A stretch of 64,000 bases of DNA from Myxococcales bacterium (GTDB taxonomy: Bacteria; Myxococcota_A; Polyangia; Polyangiales; Ga0077539). Positions 27,646-36,514 of the stretch are shown one piece after another. A model generated the notes under the pieces. That model ran no database searches. It worked only from the letters and a program-made list of their open reading frames with translations, and was not told the origin of the DNA. Location: assembly GCA_016792845.1 (NCBI GenBank), contig JAEUKH010000040.1, positions 1 through 64,000 of the forward strand, read 5' to 3'. Position 1 is the stretch's first letter. Each line of letters begins with the position of its first letter. The position numbers and the translations under genes were made by a program.

Positions 27646-28658
27646 TGGGCGCCGTGCGCGTGGCCTGCGTGGGCGCGGGGTACTGGGGTAAGAACCTCGT
27701 GCGCAATTTCGCTGCGGCCGAAGGCGCCTCGCTCGTGGCGGTGTGCGATTTCGACGCCGCGGTGCAAGAGAAGATGCGCCGCGAGCACCCGAGCGCGCGG
27801 GTCACGGGTGACTGGGCCTCGATCGTGGGCGACCCGAACATCGACGCCGTGGTGCTCGCGACCCCGGGCTCGTCGCACGCGCGGCTCGCCGCCGAGGCGC
27901 TCGAAGCTGGCAAAGACGTCTTCGTCGAGAAGCCCCTGGCCCAGAGCGTCGCCGACGCGGTGCGGGTCACCGAGCTCGCCGCGCGCAAGGGCAGGGTGCT
28001 CATGGTGGGGCACCTCATGCTTTTTCACCCGGCCTTCGAGAAGGTGGTCGAGTACGTGCGGGGCGGCGAGCTCGGCGAGGTGCTCTACATCTACGCCGAG
28101 CGCGTCAACCTCGGCAAGCTGCGCACCGACGAGAACGCGCTGTGGTCGCTCGGGCCGCACGACCTCTCGATGATCTTCGCGCTCGTCGACGAGCCCATGA
28201 CCAGCATCGCCGCGCGCGGCCACGCGTACCTCCGGCCGGGCACCGAAGACGTGGTCTTCGTCAACGCGGGCTTCCGCGGCGGGGTGATGGCCAACGTGCA
28301 CCTCTCGTGGCTCGACCCGCACAAGCACCGCAAGCTCACCGTGGTGGGCTCGAAGAAGATGCTCGTCTTCGACGACACGCACCCGAGCGAGAAGATCTAC
28401 ATCCACGACAAGGGCTTCGACCGCCCGCAAGAGTACCACTCGTACGACGCCTTCTTGACCCTGCGCGACGGCGACACCTTCGTGCCGCGGGTGGCCCTCG
28501 AAGAGCCCCTCCGGCGCGAGGTCAAGCACTTCATCGACTGCTGTCAGAGCCGCGCGACGCCGCGCTCGGGCGGCGCCGAAGGGGTGCGCGTGGTTGAGGC
28601 CCTCGCGGCGGCCGAGGCCTCGCTGAAGCGCGGCGGCGCCCCCATCGTGCTCGGCTGA
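27645..28658 (+). CDS. Gfo/Idh/MocA sugar oxidoreductase (WbpB-like)
   Basis: A 337-residue NAD(P)-dependent dehydrogenase. The Rossmann fold begins [19 protein letters not shown], with [19 protein letters not shown] and [17 protein letters not shown], the EKP motif of this family with its catalytic Lys. In the WbpE-B-D scheme it would oxidise the C3 hydroxyl of UDP-GlcNAcA to the ketone used by the aminotransferase. The ATG at 27645 overlaps the aminotransferase stop (TGATG), so the two are coupled. Exact sugar is inferred from context. Confidence 0.88.
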   Translation: MGAVRVACVGAGYWGKNLVRNFAAAEGASLVAVCDFDAAVQEKMRREHPSARVTGDWASIVGDPNIDAVVLATPGSSHARLAAEALEAGKDVFVEKPLAQSVADAVRVTELAARKGRVLMVGHLMLFHPAFEKVVEYVRGGELGEVLYIYAERVNLGKLRTDENALWSLGPHDLSMIFALVDEPMTSIAARGHAYLRPGTEDVVFVNAGFRGGVMANVHLSWLDPHKHRKLTVVGSKKMLVFDDTHPSEKIYIHDKGFDRPQEYHSYDAFLTLRDGDTFVPRVALEEPLRREVKHFIDCCQSRATPRSGGAEGVRVVEALAAAEASLKRGGAPIVLG

Positions 28659-28707
28659 GCCGCCGCCCGCCGGTCGAACGTTTTACGCCCCAAGAGAGAG
28701 AGTCACG

Positions 28708-29268
28708 ATGAGCCATTATGTTCACCCCAGCGCGGTGGTCGACGCGGGCGCCGTCATCGGCGCGGGCACCAAGGTCTGGCACTTTTCGCATGTGATGCCT
28801 GGCGCGCGCGTCGGCGAGCGATGCTCGTTCGGGCAGAATTGCTACGTCGGCAACGTCGTCATCGGCGACAACTGCCGCGTGCAGAACAACGTCTCGCTCT
28901 ACGACGGCGTCACCCTCGACGACGACGTCTTCGTCGGGCCGAGCGCGGTGTTTACCAACGTGGTGAATCCGCGGGCGGCCTTCCCGCGCAAAGACGAGTA
29001 CCGCGCGACCCGGGTGGGCCGAGGGGCGAGCATCGGCGCGAACGCGACCATCGTCTGCGGGCACGACATCGGCGAGGCGGCTTTTATCGCAGCGGGGGCG
29101 GTGGTGACCAAGAGCGTTCCGGCCTTCGCCCTGATGGCGGGGGTGCCGGCGCGTCGCATCGGCTGGATGTGCCGCTGCGGCGTGCGCCTCGGGGCCGAGC
29201 TCGTGTGCGGCGCCTGCGCCCGGCGCTACCAGCTCGACGGCGCGGCGCTGCGCGAAGAGACGCGTTGA
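28708..29268 (+). CDS. left-handed beta-helix acetyltransferase with zinc ribbon (WbpD-like)
   Basis: A 186-residue hexapeptide-repeat acyltransferase. Repeats such as [37 protein letters not shown] and [18 protein letters not shown] form the left-handed beta-helix; the His in WHFSH is likely part of the active site. It ends with a four-Cys ribbon ([10 protein letters not shown] then VCGACARRY), a tail found in some WbpD-type enzymes. It would acetylate the 3-amino group made by the first gene. AG-rich leader (AGAGAGAGTC) precedes the ATG at 28708. It follows the oxidoreductase by 49 bp. Confidence 0.88.
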   Translation: MSHYVHPSAVVDAGAVIGAGTKVWHFSHVMPGARVGERCSFGQNCYVGNVVIGDNCRVQNNVSLYDGVTLDDDVFVGPSAVFTNVVNPRAAFPRKDEYRATRVGRGASIGANATIVCGHDIGEAAFIAAGAVVTKSVPAFALMAGVPARRIGWMCRCGVRLGAELVCGACARRYQLDGAALREETR

Positions 29269-29302
29269 CGCGGGGCCCGCGCCGCGGTCAGAGTGCGGGG
29301 CG

Positions 29303-30874
29303 ATGAGAGCGCTGCTGTCGCGGTTCGGGTGGGCGCTCGTCGCGCTGGGGTGTCAGGGCGCGGCGCAGCGCGGCGGGGCCTCGGCGGGCCCGTCGGTGGC
29401 GTACCATCAGTCGTCGGGTTACGAGCCGACGGCCGCGTCGGCGCCGCGGTACAGCGCCATCGTCGAGGCGGTGCGCGGTGCGGGGCTCGGGGTGAGCCCC
29501 GACGAGGCCCTGGGCGCGGTCGCAGAGGCCGTCGCGGCCCGCATGGTGCGCGACGGCAACGGGCGAACGCCATCGGCGCGGGTGGTTCAGGCCTTGGCGT
29601 GGCAGCGCGGGGTGAGCGACCCCATCCCGACGGTGCTCGCGTTCTTCGGGCAGGCGGGCGCCGTCACCCCCGATCTCGGCCGAGAGGTGTCGGCCCTCGT
29701 GCGGAGCGACGGCTTGACCCACCTCGGCGTCGCGTCGTCGCGCGATGGCGCCCACGAGGCCGTGGTGGTGGTGCTCTCGCAGCGCAGGGTGCGCCTTGAG
29801 TCGATGCCCTCTCGGGCCGCGGTGGGCGCGCGGCTCGCGCTGAGGGGCTCGCTCCTCGCGGGCCTCCGGACGCCGGCCCTCGCGGTCACCCGGCCCGACG
29901 GCCACGCCGAAGAGACGCCGCTCGGCGAGGGGCCAGACTTCTTCGGTCAGCTCCCGTTGAACGCCCGGGGCGTCTGGCAGGTCGAGCTCACCGCCGAGGG
30001 GCCCTCGGGGAGCACCGTGGTGGCCAACTTCCCGGTGTACGTCGAGGTCGAGCCGCCCGCGACGCCTGACGAACAATCGGGAGGCGCGGCCGAGGCGCCC
30101 GAGGTCGTCGAGGCGGCCTTGCTCGAGAGCCTCAACGCCGCCCGTCGCGCGGCGCACCTCCGCCCCTTGGAGCCCCTCGCGGCGCTCGTGGCGGTCTCAC
30201 GGGCGCACGCTGCCGAGATGGCCAGCGGGCACTTCGTCGCGCACAACAGCGCCGACGGCACCACCCCCGGCGAGCGCCTCCGTCGGGCGGGCCTTCAGAG
30301 CGGGCTCTCGCTCGAAAACGTGGGCCGCGGCTACAGCGCGCGCGAACTCCACGACGGCTTGATGGCGAGCCCAGGGCATCGCGCCAACATCCTCAACCCC
30401 ACGGTGACCCACGTCGGCATCGGCGTCGTGCGCGAGTCGGGGCCTTCGGGCGGCTTGATCGTGTCGCAAGATTTCATCGAGGTCGCCGCGGCCATCGACG
30501 CCGCCGCGGCGGCCCGCACCCTCGTCGAGGGCATCAACCGCAATCGCGTCGCCCGTGGGCAGCCCGCCTTCGCCGCCAACGCGACGCTCAGCGCCGCAGC
30601 CCAAGAGGCCGCGACGGCCTTCTTCGCCAACCCCGGCCGTTCGCAAGAAGACGTGCTCGGCGCGGTGTCGCAGCGGCTCTCGCGCGAGTCGTTGCTCTTT
30701 CGACGCATCGGCGTGACCGCGGCCTTCGGGCCGAGGCTCGACGGGGCCGACCGTCTTGAGCCGCTCTTCGACCGAGACATGCGCATGTTGGGGGTCGGCG
30801 TAGCCCAAGGCGACCGCCGCAACGCGCCGCCGAACTCGGTCTTCGTGGTCTATGTGATGGCGATGCCGCGCTGA
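29303..30874 (+). CDS. exported CAP-domain protein with duplicated domain
   Basis: A 523-residue protein with a lipoprotein-like start (MRALLSRFGWALVALGCQG). Residues about 30-250 are an uncharacterised alpha/beta region. A CAP (SCP/PR-1) domain spans about 270-395: LLESLNAARRAAHLRPL, AEMASGHFVAHNSADG and LMASPGHRANILNP contain the His residues of the CAP cleft. A second CAP-like unit (about 400-523: VEGINRNRVARGQPAF, MRMLGVGVAQGD) lacks those His residues and looks like a degenerate duplicate. CAP proteins bind lipid or glycan in the envelope. It follows the sugar operon by 34 bp on the same strand and might share its transcript. Convergent with the NPF-repeat gene. Confidence 0.85.
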   Translation: MRALLSRFGWALVALGCQGAAQRGGASAGPSVAYHQSSGYEPTAASAPRYSAIVEAVRGAGLGVSPDEALGAVAEAVAARMVRDGNGRTPSARVVQALAWQRGVSDPIPTVLAFFGQAGAVTPDLGREVSALVRSDGLTHLGVASSRDGAHEAVVVVLSQRRVRLESMPSRAAVGARLALRGSLLAGLRTPALAVTRPDGHAEETPLGEGPDFFGQLPLNARGVWQVELTAEGPSGSTVVANFPVYVEVEPPATPDEQSGGAAEAPEVVEAALLESLNAARRAAHLRPLEPLAALVAVSRAHAAEMASGHFVAHNSADGTTPGERLRRAGLQSGLSLENVGRGYSARELHDGLMASPGHRANILNPTVTHVGIGVVRESGPSGGLIVSQDFIEVAAAIDAAAAARTLVEGINRNRVARGQPAFAANATLSAAAQEAATAFFANPGRSQEDVLGAVSQRLSRESLLFRRIGVTAAFGPRLDGADRLEPLFDRDMRMLGVGVAQGDRRNAPPNSVFVVYVMAMPR

Positions 30875-30887
30875 GACGCGGCGTGGC

Positions 30888-30909
30888 GCCCTCGGCGGTC
30901 GCCGAGGGC
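30888..30909. terminator. bidirectional hairpin between convergent genes
   Basis: Perfect 9-bp arms GCCCTCGGC (30888-30896) and GCCGAGGGC (30901-30909) enclose a 4-base loop GGTC. It sits 14 bp past the CAP-domain gene stop and 10 bp past the convergent NPF-repeat gene stop, where it can serve both. No clear T-run follows on either side, as is usual at this GC content, so termination strength is not proven. Confidence 0.7.
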
Positions 30910-30919
30910 CGAGGGGCGC

Positions 30920-32245
30920 TTACTGACCCTGCCCTTGGCCGCCTTGCGGTGGCGCGAAGGGGTTGAACTCAACGGTCGGCGCGACGCCGCCTGGGGCGGG
31001 CGCAGGCGCGGGGCCCGTACCGGGCGCGGTGCCACCCTGCGGGGCGAAGGGGTTGAAGCCAGGTGCTGGGGCAGGGGCCGCCGCGGGGCTCTGCGGCGCG
31101 AAGGGGTTGAAGCCCGGGGCGGGCTGCGCGGGTTGCGCCTGACCCTGCGGCTCGAAGGGGTTGAAGCCGGGGGCAGGTTGGGGGGGCTGCGCGGGCTGTG
31201 CTTGACCTTGCGGTTCGAAGGGGTTGAAGCCCTGCGCCGGCGCCGCCGGGGCCGAGCCCGCGTTGAAGGGCTGAAAGCCGCCCTGAGGCGCTCCAAAGTT
31301 TGCGATGGCCGGAGGCTGCGCGGGCGCTGCGGGCGCGCTCATGGGCTGGAATCCGCCCTGAGGCGCCGCCTGACCCTGGGGTTCGAAGGGGTTGAAGCCC
31401 GGGGCCGGTTGGGCAGGCTGCGCAGGCTGGGCCTGACCCTGCGGTTCGAAGGGGTTGAAGCCCGGGGCGGGCTGTGCAGGCGCGGCCGGAGCGCCCCCAC
31501 CGAAGGCCTGAAAGCCCCCTTGGGGAGCGGGCGCTTGGGGAGGCGCCGCGGCGGGGTTGAAGGGCTGAAACCCGCCGCCCTGGGGAGCCGGCGCCTGGGG
31601 AGGCGCCGCCGCGGGGTTGAAGGGCTGAAAGCCGCCGCCTTGTTGCGGTGCAGCAGGGGCCGCGGGTGCGGGCGCCGCCGCGGGATTGAAGGGCTGAAAG
31701 CTGCCGCCTTGTTGCGGTGCAGCAGGGGTCTGCGCGGCGCCGCCGCCGAAGGGGTTGAACTTCGCGATCGCCGCGCCCATCGAGGCCATCACGCCGCCCG
31801 CCGCCGCCGCCGCGGCCACGGGCATCGCGGAGCCGCCTTGTTGCGGTGCAGCATTGCCGCCGCCGCCGAAGGGGTTCAGGCCCTGGAAGGGGCTCCCGCC
31901 GACCATGCCGCCCGCTTGCGGGGCGAAGGCGTTTGAGGGCGCGGCGCCCATGGGGCCGAAGCCCGACGGCGCCGTGTTGGCCGAAGGCATCGCGCCGAAA
32001 CCCCCCGGCGCCCCCGCCGGACGGACCGCATTGAAGCCCCCCGGCGCGGCCCCCGCTGCCGGAGCACCCTGCGGCGCGGCCGGTGCGAGGCGCACGTTCG
32101 AGGGGCTGACCCAGGCCTCGCGCCCGTCGTCAAAGCGCACCTTCGCGAGACCCGAGACGGGGTTCACCTCGACCGCCGTGCCCGGCGCAAAGCTGCCACC
32201 GAGCCACGAAGCCATCACCCGAGAACCAGGAGCGATACCACTCAT
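30920..32245 (-). CDS. NPF-repeat protein with SH3/Tudor-like head
   Basis: A 441-residue protein. The start is fixed at ATG 32245 by a strong ribosome site (AAGGAGAG at 32255-32262). Residues about 1-57 form a small SH3/Tudor-like barrel (SGIAPGSRVMASWLGG, VNPVSGLAKVRFDDGREAWV). The rest is a Gly/Pro/Ala/Gln-rich array of short units ending in Phe: FNPFEPQGQAQPAQP, GGFQPFNPAAAPPQAP and FNPFAPQ. NPF occurs nine times, at even spacing, towards the C-terminus. No signal peptide or membrane helix, so it is probably cytoplasmic. The repetitive, Phe-spaced composition is typical of multivalent or phase-separating proteins; NPF motifs bind EH domains in eukaryotes, but no such partner is known here. 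Confidence 0.78.
   Translation of the reverse strand: MSGIAPGSRVMASWLGGSFAPGTAVEVNPVSGLAKVRFDDGREAWVSPSNVRLAPAAPQGAPAAGAAPGGFNAVRPAGAPGGFGAMPSANTAPSGFGPMGAAPSNAFAPQAGGMVGGSPFQGLNPFGGGGNAAPQQGGSAMPVAAAAAAGGVMASMGAAIAKFNPFGGGAAQTPAAPQQGGSFQPFNPAAAPAPAAPAAPQQGGGFQPFNPAAAPPQAPAPQGGGFQPFNPAAAPPQAPAPQGGFQAFGGGAPAAPAQPAPGFNPFEPQGQAQPAQPAQPAPGFNPFEPQGQAAPQGGFQPMSAPAAPAQPPAIANFGAPQGGFQPFNAGSAPAAPAQGFNPFEPQGQAQPAQPPQPAPGFNPFEPQGQAQPAQPAPGFNPFAPQSPAAAPAPAPGFNPFAPQGGTAPGTGPAPAPAPGGVAPTVEFNPFAPPQGGQGQGQ
30950..31760. repeat. coding repeat array (NPF / FQPFNPAAA units)
   Basis: Within the NPF-repeat gene the DNA has imperfect units of 45-60 bp, each including GAAGGGGTTGAAG or GAAGGGCTGAAA on the plus strand, which encode FNPF or FQPFN. 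Nearly identical copies at about 31545-31645 (three FQPFNPAAAP units) and 31195-31470 (GFNPFEPQGQ units) point to recent unit duplication. Such arrays are prone to recombination and to assembly collapse, so the copy number given here may not be exact. Confidence 0.8.
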
Positions 32246-32547
32246 CGACGCACACTCTCCTTCGCGTGACCACCGCGACGACACCCCGTCACCCGACCGG
32301 GCGCCCATCTCGTCGGCCGCGACGGTACACGAAGCCAAGGCCCCTGTGGGCCACGAAGCACCCGCCTCGGGCCGCGGCCCCACGTCGTCACCCCCGCAGC
32401 CCCGCGCGACCGCACGCCCGGTGTCTCTCTCACCCGCCGACGACGGGCCGCGCGCACCCACCCGCGAGTCTGTCGGGCGCATCGCGCCGCAATGGTACCG
32501 AAGCGACTGGCGACCCGCGGCCGGGGGCTCTACGCTACGGCGCTGTT
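32246..32547. other. 302-bp divergent intergenic region
   Basis: Gene-free, between the start of the NPF-repeat gene (minus) and the start of the zinc-ribbon gene (plus). It must hold both promoters. Apart from the ribosome site at 32255-32262 for the minus-strand gene, I see no strong inverted repeat and no recognisable sigma-70 or sigma-54 boxes. The GC content is as high as in the flanks. Confidence 0.6.
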
Positions 32548-32976
32548 ATGGGCTTCTACACAAGTCGCGATGGCCTCGTGCGCTGCGATCACTGCGGCGC
32601 GCCTCCGGCGCCCGGGTTGGCGGCCTGTCTCTACTGCAAAGCGGCGTATCCGAACGTCGCCGCGGGGGTGTGCTGCCCGCGCTGCAACGCGGTGAACAAG
32701 AAGGCTCAGACTCTCTGCGGTCAGTGCAACCTTGAGATCACCCGGGCGTGCGTGTTCTGTCAGCAGGTCTCGCCCATCGATCTGCCGGTCTGCACGCGGT
32801 GCCGCGAGCCTTTCGACGGCGCCGAGGCGCGTCTCGCCGCGAAGGTCGACGCCGAGAAGCGGCGGCAATACATGCAGCTCGCCGGCAAGGGCCTCGGGGC
32901 CGCGGTCACCATCGCCACCAACCCCACCGGGGCCGCCCTTCTCGGCAAGCTCTTCGACGCGATCACAGACGATTGA
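32548..32976 (+). CDS. three-pair CxxC zinc-ribbon protein
   Basis: A 142-residue protein with six CxxC knuckles in a row: VRCDHCG, ACLYCKA, VCCPRCN, LCGQCN, RACVFCQQ and VCTRCRE, spaced to form three zinc ribbons (DZANK-like) over residues about 12-90. A short basic helix and a glycine-rich tail (GKGLGAAVTIATNPTGAALLGKLFDAI) end the protein; the tail is moderately hydrophobic. Start at ATG 32548. It precedes a McrB-like ATPase by 36 bp on the same strand, so they are probably cotranscribed and may form one complex. DNA, RNA or protein binding is possible. Confidence 0.8.
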   Translation: MGFYTSRDGLVRCDHCGAPPAPGLAACLYCKAAYPNVAAGVCCPRCNAVNKKAQTLCGQCNLEITRACVFCQQVSPIDLPVCTRCREPFDGAEARLAAKVDAEKRRQYMQLAGKGLGAAVTIATNPTGAALLGKLFDAITDD

Positions 32977-33012
32977 CGCGCCGTTCGGCCGCCGTGGTAG
33001 ACCGACCCGGCG

Positions 33013-35538
33013 ATGTTCGACCCCGAGACGGTGCGGCAATGGCTCGGCGCGCGACAGGCGCTCGACCCGCGCGCGCCTGAGGCCGTCTCGCTCGGGCGCC
33101 AGCTCCTCGACGCCCTTCGGGGGCTGCGCGACGCCCTTGAGGCGCTCCTGCCCGAGCTCGCGGCCTGCCCCGGGGTCGCCTCGCGTCCGAACGTTCGGGT
33201 GCTCTCGGTCGGCTGGAGCGTGGGCCCGCGGCACGACCCTGAGGCCCCGCGGCTCGGCCTGAGCCTCGACGCCGCGCGGCTCACGGTGCGATGGGGCAGG
33301 GGCCCGTCGACCAGCGCGTCTCCCGCCCGCAGCTTCGCCTGGGAGGCGAGCCGTCGCCGCGCCCTCGGAGACGCCCTCCTTGACCGCCTCGCGGGCCTCC
33401 GCGCCGACGGGGCCTCGCTGTTTCGGAGCGCGCGGGAGCTCACGCCGCTGAGCGAATCGGAGTGGGTCGAGGCCCCCGCGGGGGTGGTCTGTTACGCCCT
33501 CTCGCTCGACCCCGAGGGCGACCCTTGGCGCGTGCGCCGCGCGGCCGAGAAGCTCGCCCGGCTCTACGGCTTCGGGCTGGCGCTGGGCCTCGCCGAAGCG
33601 CTCGACGCGCCGACGATGGTTCGCCCGCCGAACGATCTCGGCGTCGAGGCCGTGCGCGACCTGCGATTTGACGAGCGGGCCCTCGGCGAAGGCACCGCAC
33701 CGCGAGGCCATTTTGTCACCGGTCGTTCGTATGCGTACGACCCGGTGACGGGGTGGTTCCTGCCCGACCGGTGGCGGGCGCTGGCGGTGTCGAACGTGGC
33801 CCGTCAACGGCTGCTCCTCGACGCGGGGTGGGCGCTCCCGGAGCTTCCACCGCCGCCGCCGCGGGTGCCTGCGCTGTGCGGTCGCCTCGGGCGCTGGCTG
33901 GCCCAACGCGGCGTCTCCGAGGCCTTTGATGCGGCCGACGAGGCGTCGATCCGTGTGCTCGGCGGCCTGTCGGTCGACCTCAGCGCGCCGCCGCCCCTCG
34001 AAGCGCTCCTAGAGGCCCTCGCGCTCGACCCCGCGGGCGAGATCGGGTGGGCCCTCGCGGGGCTCCTCATGGGCGCGCCCTGGGCCCCTGGCGCGGTCTC
34101 TCAGCCCGCCGCGGTGGCCGCCCGGGTGCCCGTCGCGATGGCCGCGTCGGCGGCCTCGGGGCACGCCCGGCTCCGCACCCTGGGCCTTATCGACATGACG
34201 CCCGATGGGCGCCCGGGCGCGCTCGAGACCTGCCTCGGCGAGCCCAGCATCGTGCCGCTCCTGGCCCTCGCGGTCGAGCGGGCCCTGCGCGACGCGACGG
34301 TCTTCGCCGCGCACCCGACCTTGCGTCTCGCGTCGCGGTCGGCGCGCCCGTGGGAGCTCTCGCTCTCGGCCCACCGCGCGGCCTCGCTTGAGCAAGTGGC
34401 GCGTCGCCTCGGCGCCTACGCGCGGAGCGCCCACATGGCCTTCTCGCTCGACACGCTGCGCGCGCTCCTGGTGGGCTTGAAGGTGCGCCCCTTCGCGGTG
34501 CTCATGGGCACCTCGGGCACGGGCAAGACCCGGCTCGCGCAGCTCGTCGCGCGCTTCATGACCGCGGGGCTCGACCCCGACCCGGCCCGGGTGGCCCTCG
34601 TGCCGGTGCGCCCCGACTGGATCGACCCGCGCGGCGTGCTCGGATACCTCAACGTCTTGCACGGGGCCGGGGCCTACGAAGACACGCCCGCGCTGCGGGT
34701 GATGCTGCGGGCCGCCGCGACGCCCGACGAGCCGCATTTTCTCATCTTCGACGAGATGAACCTCGCCCGGGTCGAGCACTACCTCGCCGAGGTGCTCTCG
34801 GCCATCGAGAGCCGCAGCCCGGTGCCGCTCCACGGGCGCCCCGGCGGGGTGCGCAGCGTCGACGGTGAGCGGCTCATCCCGCCCGAGGTCAGCGTCGGGT
34901 CGAACCTCTATCTCTTCGGCACGCTGAACCTCGACGAGACCACCTTCGCGCTCTCGACGAAGGTGCTCGACCGGGCCTTCTGCTGGGAGCTTCCGCCTGC
35001 GTTGCCGAGTCAGCTCCTCGGGGCCTGGCTCACCGAGGGGGCGCTCACCGCACCCGCCGACGAAACCGAGCGCGCGGCGTTGCGCTCTGAGGGGCGCACC
35101 GGCGCGAGCGCCCGCGACCTCGCGCTCACCCTCGGCCGCCACGGCGTCGGCGCCCGCATCGACCGCTTCTTTGAGGCTTTTCAGCGCCACGGTCGGCCCT
35201 TCGGATACCGCGTCGCCACCGAGCTCGTCGACTTCGTGCGCACCGCCGAAGACGAGGGCCTCGAGGTCGCGCCCAACTGGGCCCTCGACCACGCCGTCCT
35301 GGGCAAGCTCTTGCCCCGGCTCTCTGGCCCCGAGCGCGCCCTTGACGCCTTGATCGAGAGCCTCATCGATGTCTGCTACCCCGAACGATCGCGCCCCGCC
35401 GGACGCCGCGACGGCGAGCACCTCGCCGAGCCCGACGCGCCCCGCTTGGTCGACCTCGCGGTGAGCGCCCAGCGGCTCCGTCAGCTCGCCGAGCGCCTCG
35501 ACGGGGCGGCCTACGTCACCTTCGGCCAATCGAGCTGA
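33013..35538 (+). CDS. McrB-like AAA+ ATPase with unknown N-terminus
   Basis: An 841-residue protein. The C-terminal AAA+ domain has Walker A MGTSGTGKTRLA (about residues 497-508), Walker B FLIFDEMNLARVEHYLAEVL (576 onward), the family feature of a GTLNLDET loop (about 636) in place of McrB's Asn/Asp GTP motif, and a sensor region STKVLDRAFCWELP. This is the motor fold of McrBC-type restriction and related defence or MoxR-like systems. The first 480 residues match nothing I recognise; they may bind DNA, modified bases or a partner. No McrC-like nuclease gene lies in this window. The upstream zinc-ribbon gene (36 bp) is its likeliest partner. Convergent overlap of 28 bp with the next gene. Confidence 0.85.
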   Translation: MFDPETVRQWLGARQALDPRAPEAVSLGRQLLDALRGLRDALEALLPELAACPGVASRPNVRVLSVGWSVGPRHDPEAPRLGLSLDAARLTVRWGRGPSTSASPARSFAWEASRRRALGDALLDRLAGLRADGASLFRSARELTPLSESEWVEAPAGVVCYALSLDPEGDPWRVRRAAEKLARLYGFGLALGLAEALDAPTMVRPPNDLGVEAVRDLRFDERALGEGTAPRGHFVTGRSYAYDPVTGWFLPDRWRALAVSNVARQRLLLDAGWALPELPPPPPRVPALCGRLGRWLAQRGVSEAFDAADEASIRVLGGLSVDLSAPPPLEALLEALALDPAGEIGWALAGLLMGAPWAPGAVSQPAAVAARVPVAMAASAASGHARLRTLGLIDMTPDGRPGALETCLGEPSIVPLLALAVERALRDATVFAAHPTLRLASRSARPWELSLSAHRAASLEQVARRLGAYARSAHMAFSLDTLRALLVGLKVRPFAVLMGTSGTGKTRLAQLVARFMTAGLDPDPARVALVPVRPDWIDPRGVLGYLNVLHGAGAYEDTPALRVMLRAAATPDEPHFLIFDEMNLARVEHYLAEVLSAIESRSPVPLHGRPGGVRSVDGERLIPPEVSVGSNLYLFGTLNLDETTFALSTKVLDRAFCWELPPALPSQLLGAWLTEGALTAPADETERAALRSEGRTGASARDLALTLGRHGVGARIDRFFEAFQRHGRPFGYRVATELVDFVRTAEDEGLEVAPNWALDHAVLGKLLPRLSGPERALDALIESLIDVCYPERSRPAGRRDGEHLAEPDAPRLVDLAVSAQRLRQLAERLDGAAYVTFGQSS

Positions 35539-36503
35539 ACGGCGAGAAGCTCTGAGGGCACGCTCGGGTCATCGCGGTCGACCACCACCCACACCCGAGA
35601 GGGGTCGTCGCGGTCGACCACGAGGCCCTCACACTTGAGCGCCACGGGCCGCCCCTCGGCGTCTTCGAGAGGCGCAAAGAAAGCGCGCTCGGCGTCGAGG
35701 AAGCCCACCGCCGCGCCCACGCACGCGCCGTCGTTGTAGGTGTCGGGCGAGGCCTCCGCGGCCCCTAACCACACGAGCGAGACCCCGTCAGGGTGGGCCG
35801 TCGCGTCGGTGAAGGTGAGGGGCACCCCGGCCACGTCGCCGAGCTCCCAGGTGGTCACGTCGCAGAGCGCGATCGGCGCCGCGTCGCGCCCGGCCTCGTC
35901 GGCATCGAGGGCCGCTTCGAGGGCCGCCGCGCTCACCCACGCCGTTGCGTTGACGGCCGTCAGATCGCCCCGCGGTGCGCCGTTGCCGCGCTGAAAGAGG
36001 TACACCCGATCGCCCACCCGGGCGGCCCCTTCGAGGTTCAGCTCGCTGCCTGAGAACGAAGGGTCTTCGAGCATCGCGCGGTAGAGCGTCGGCGCCTCGA
36101 AGACGCGCAGCGAGCCCCCCGGGCGTGCACGGAGCACCCGAAAGCGCGCCGCCGTCGAGCCTGACCCGAAGGCCACGAGCTCGCCCGAGGAGAGGGTGAG
36201 GGCAGACTCAAAATCGAGCTTCTTCTGTTTGTTGCCGCGCGCGGTGCCGAACTGCCGAACGCCCCCCTCGCTCGGCAAAAGGAGCGCCTCGGCGAGGCCC
36301 GAGGCCGGGTCGACGAGCCCCACGATGTTGGTGTCGTCTTGCACCACCGCGAGCCCGGGGCCGAAGTACACGACCCCCGAGCCGGCCCGGACGTGCGCCG
36401 GCTGGTCGTACGCTTCTCGCGCGCCGCCGCGGTACAGCATCGGCCGACGCGACACGATCACGGCACGAAACTCAGGGTGACGCTCTGCCCGGCGCGTTCG
36501 CAT
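35511..36503 (-). CDS. DUF6929-like beta-propeller protein
   Basis: A 330-residue protein of repeated beta strands, with GSGVVYFGPGLAVVQDDTN, KKLDFESALTLSSGELVAFGSGST and AHPDGVSLVWLGAAE. The KKxDFE and GSGST features resemble DUF6929. No signal peptide at the chosen ATG 36503 (MRTRRAERHPEFRAV). Starts 11 bp after the stop of rtcR on the same strand, so it may be cotranscribed with it, and its 3' end overlaps the convergent McrB-like gene by 28 bp. Function is unknown. Confidence 0.65.
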   Translation of the reverse strand: MRTRRAERHPEFRAVIVSRRPMLYRGGAREAYDQPAHVRAGSGVVYFGPGLAVVQDDTNIVGLVDPASGLAEALLLPSEGGVRQFGTARGNKQKKLDFESALTLSSGELVAFGSGSTAARFRVLRARPGGSLRVFEAPTLYRAMLEDPSFSGSELNLEGAARVGDRVYLFQRGNGAPRGDLTAVNATAWVSAAALEAALDADEAGRDAAPIALCDVTTWELGDVAGVPLTFTDATAHPDGVSLVWLGAAEASPDTYNDGACVGAAVGFLDAERAFFAPLEDAEGRPVALKCEGLVVDRDDPSRVWVVVDRDDPSVPSELLAVQLDWPKVT

Positions 36504-36514
36504 GGGGGGCGACG

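Noticed and set aside
33013-35538. Complete McrBC restriction system
   Set aside because: Only the McrB-like motor is present; no McrC-like PD-(D/E)xK gene was found upstream or downstream.
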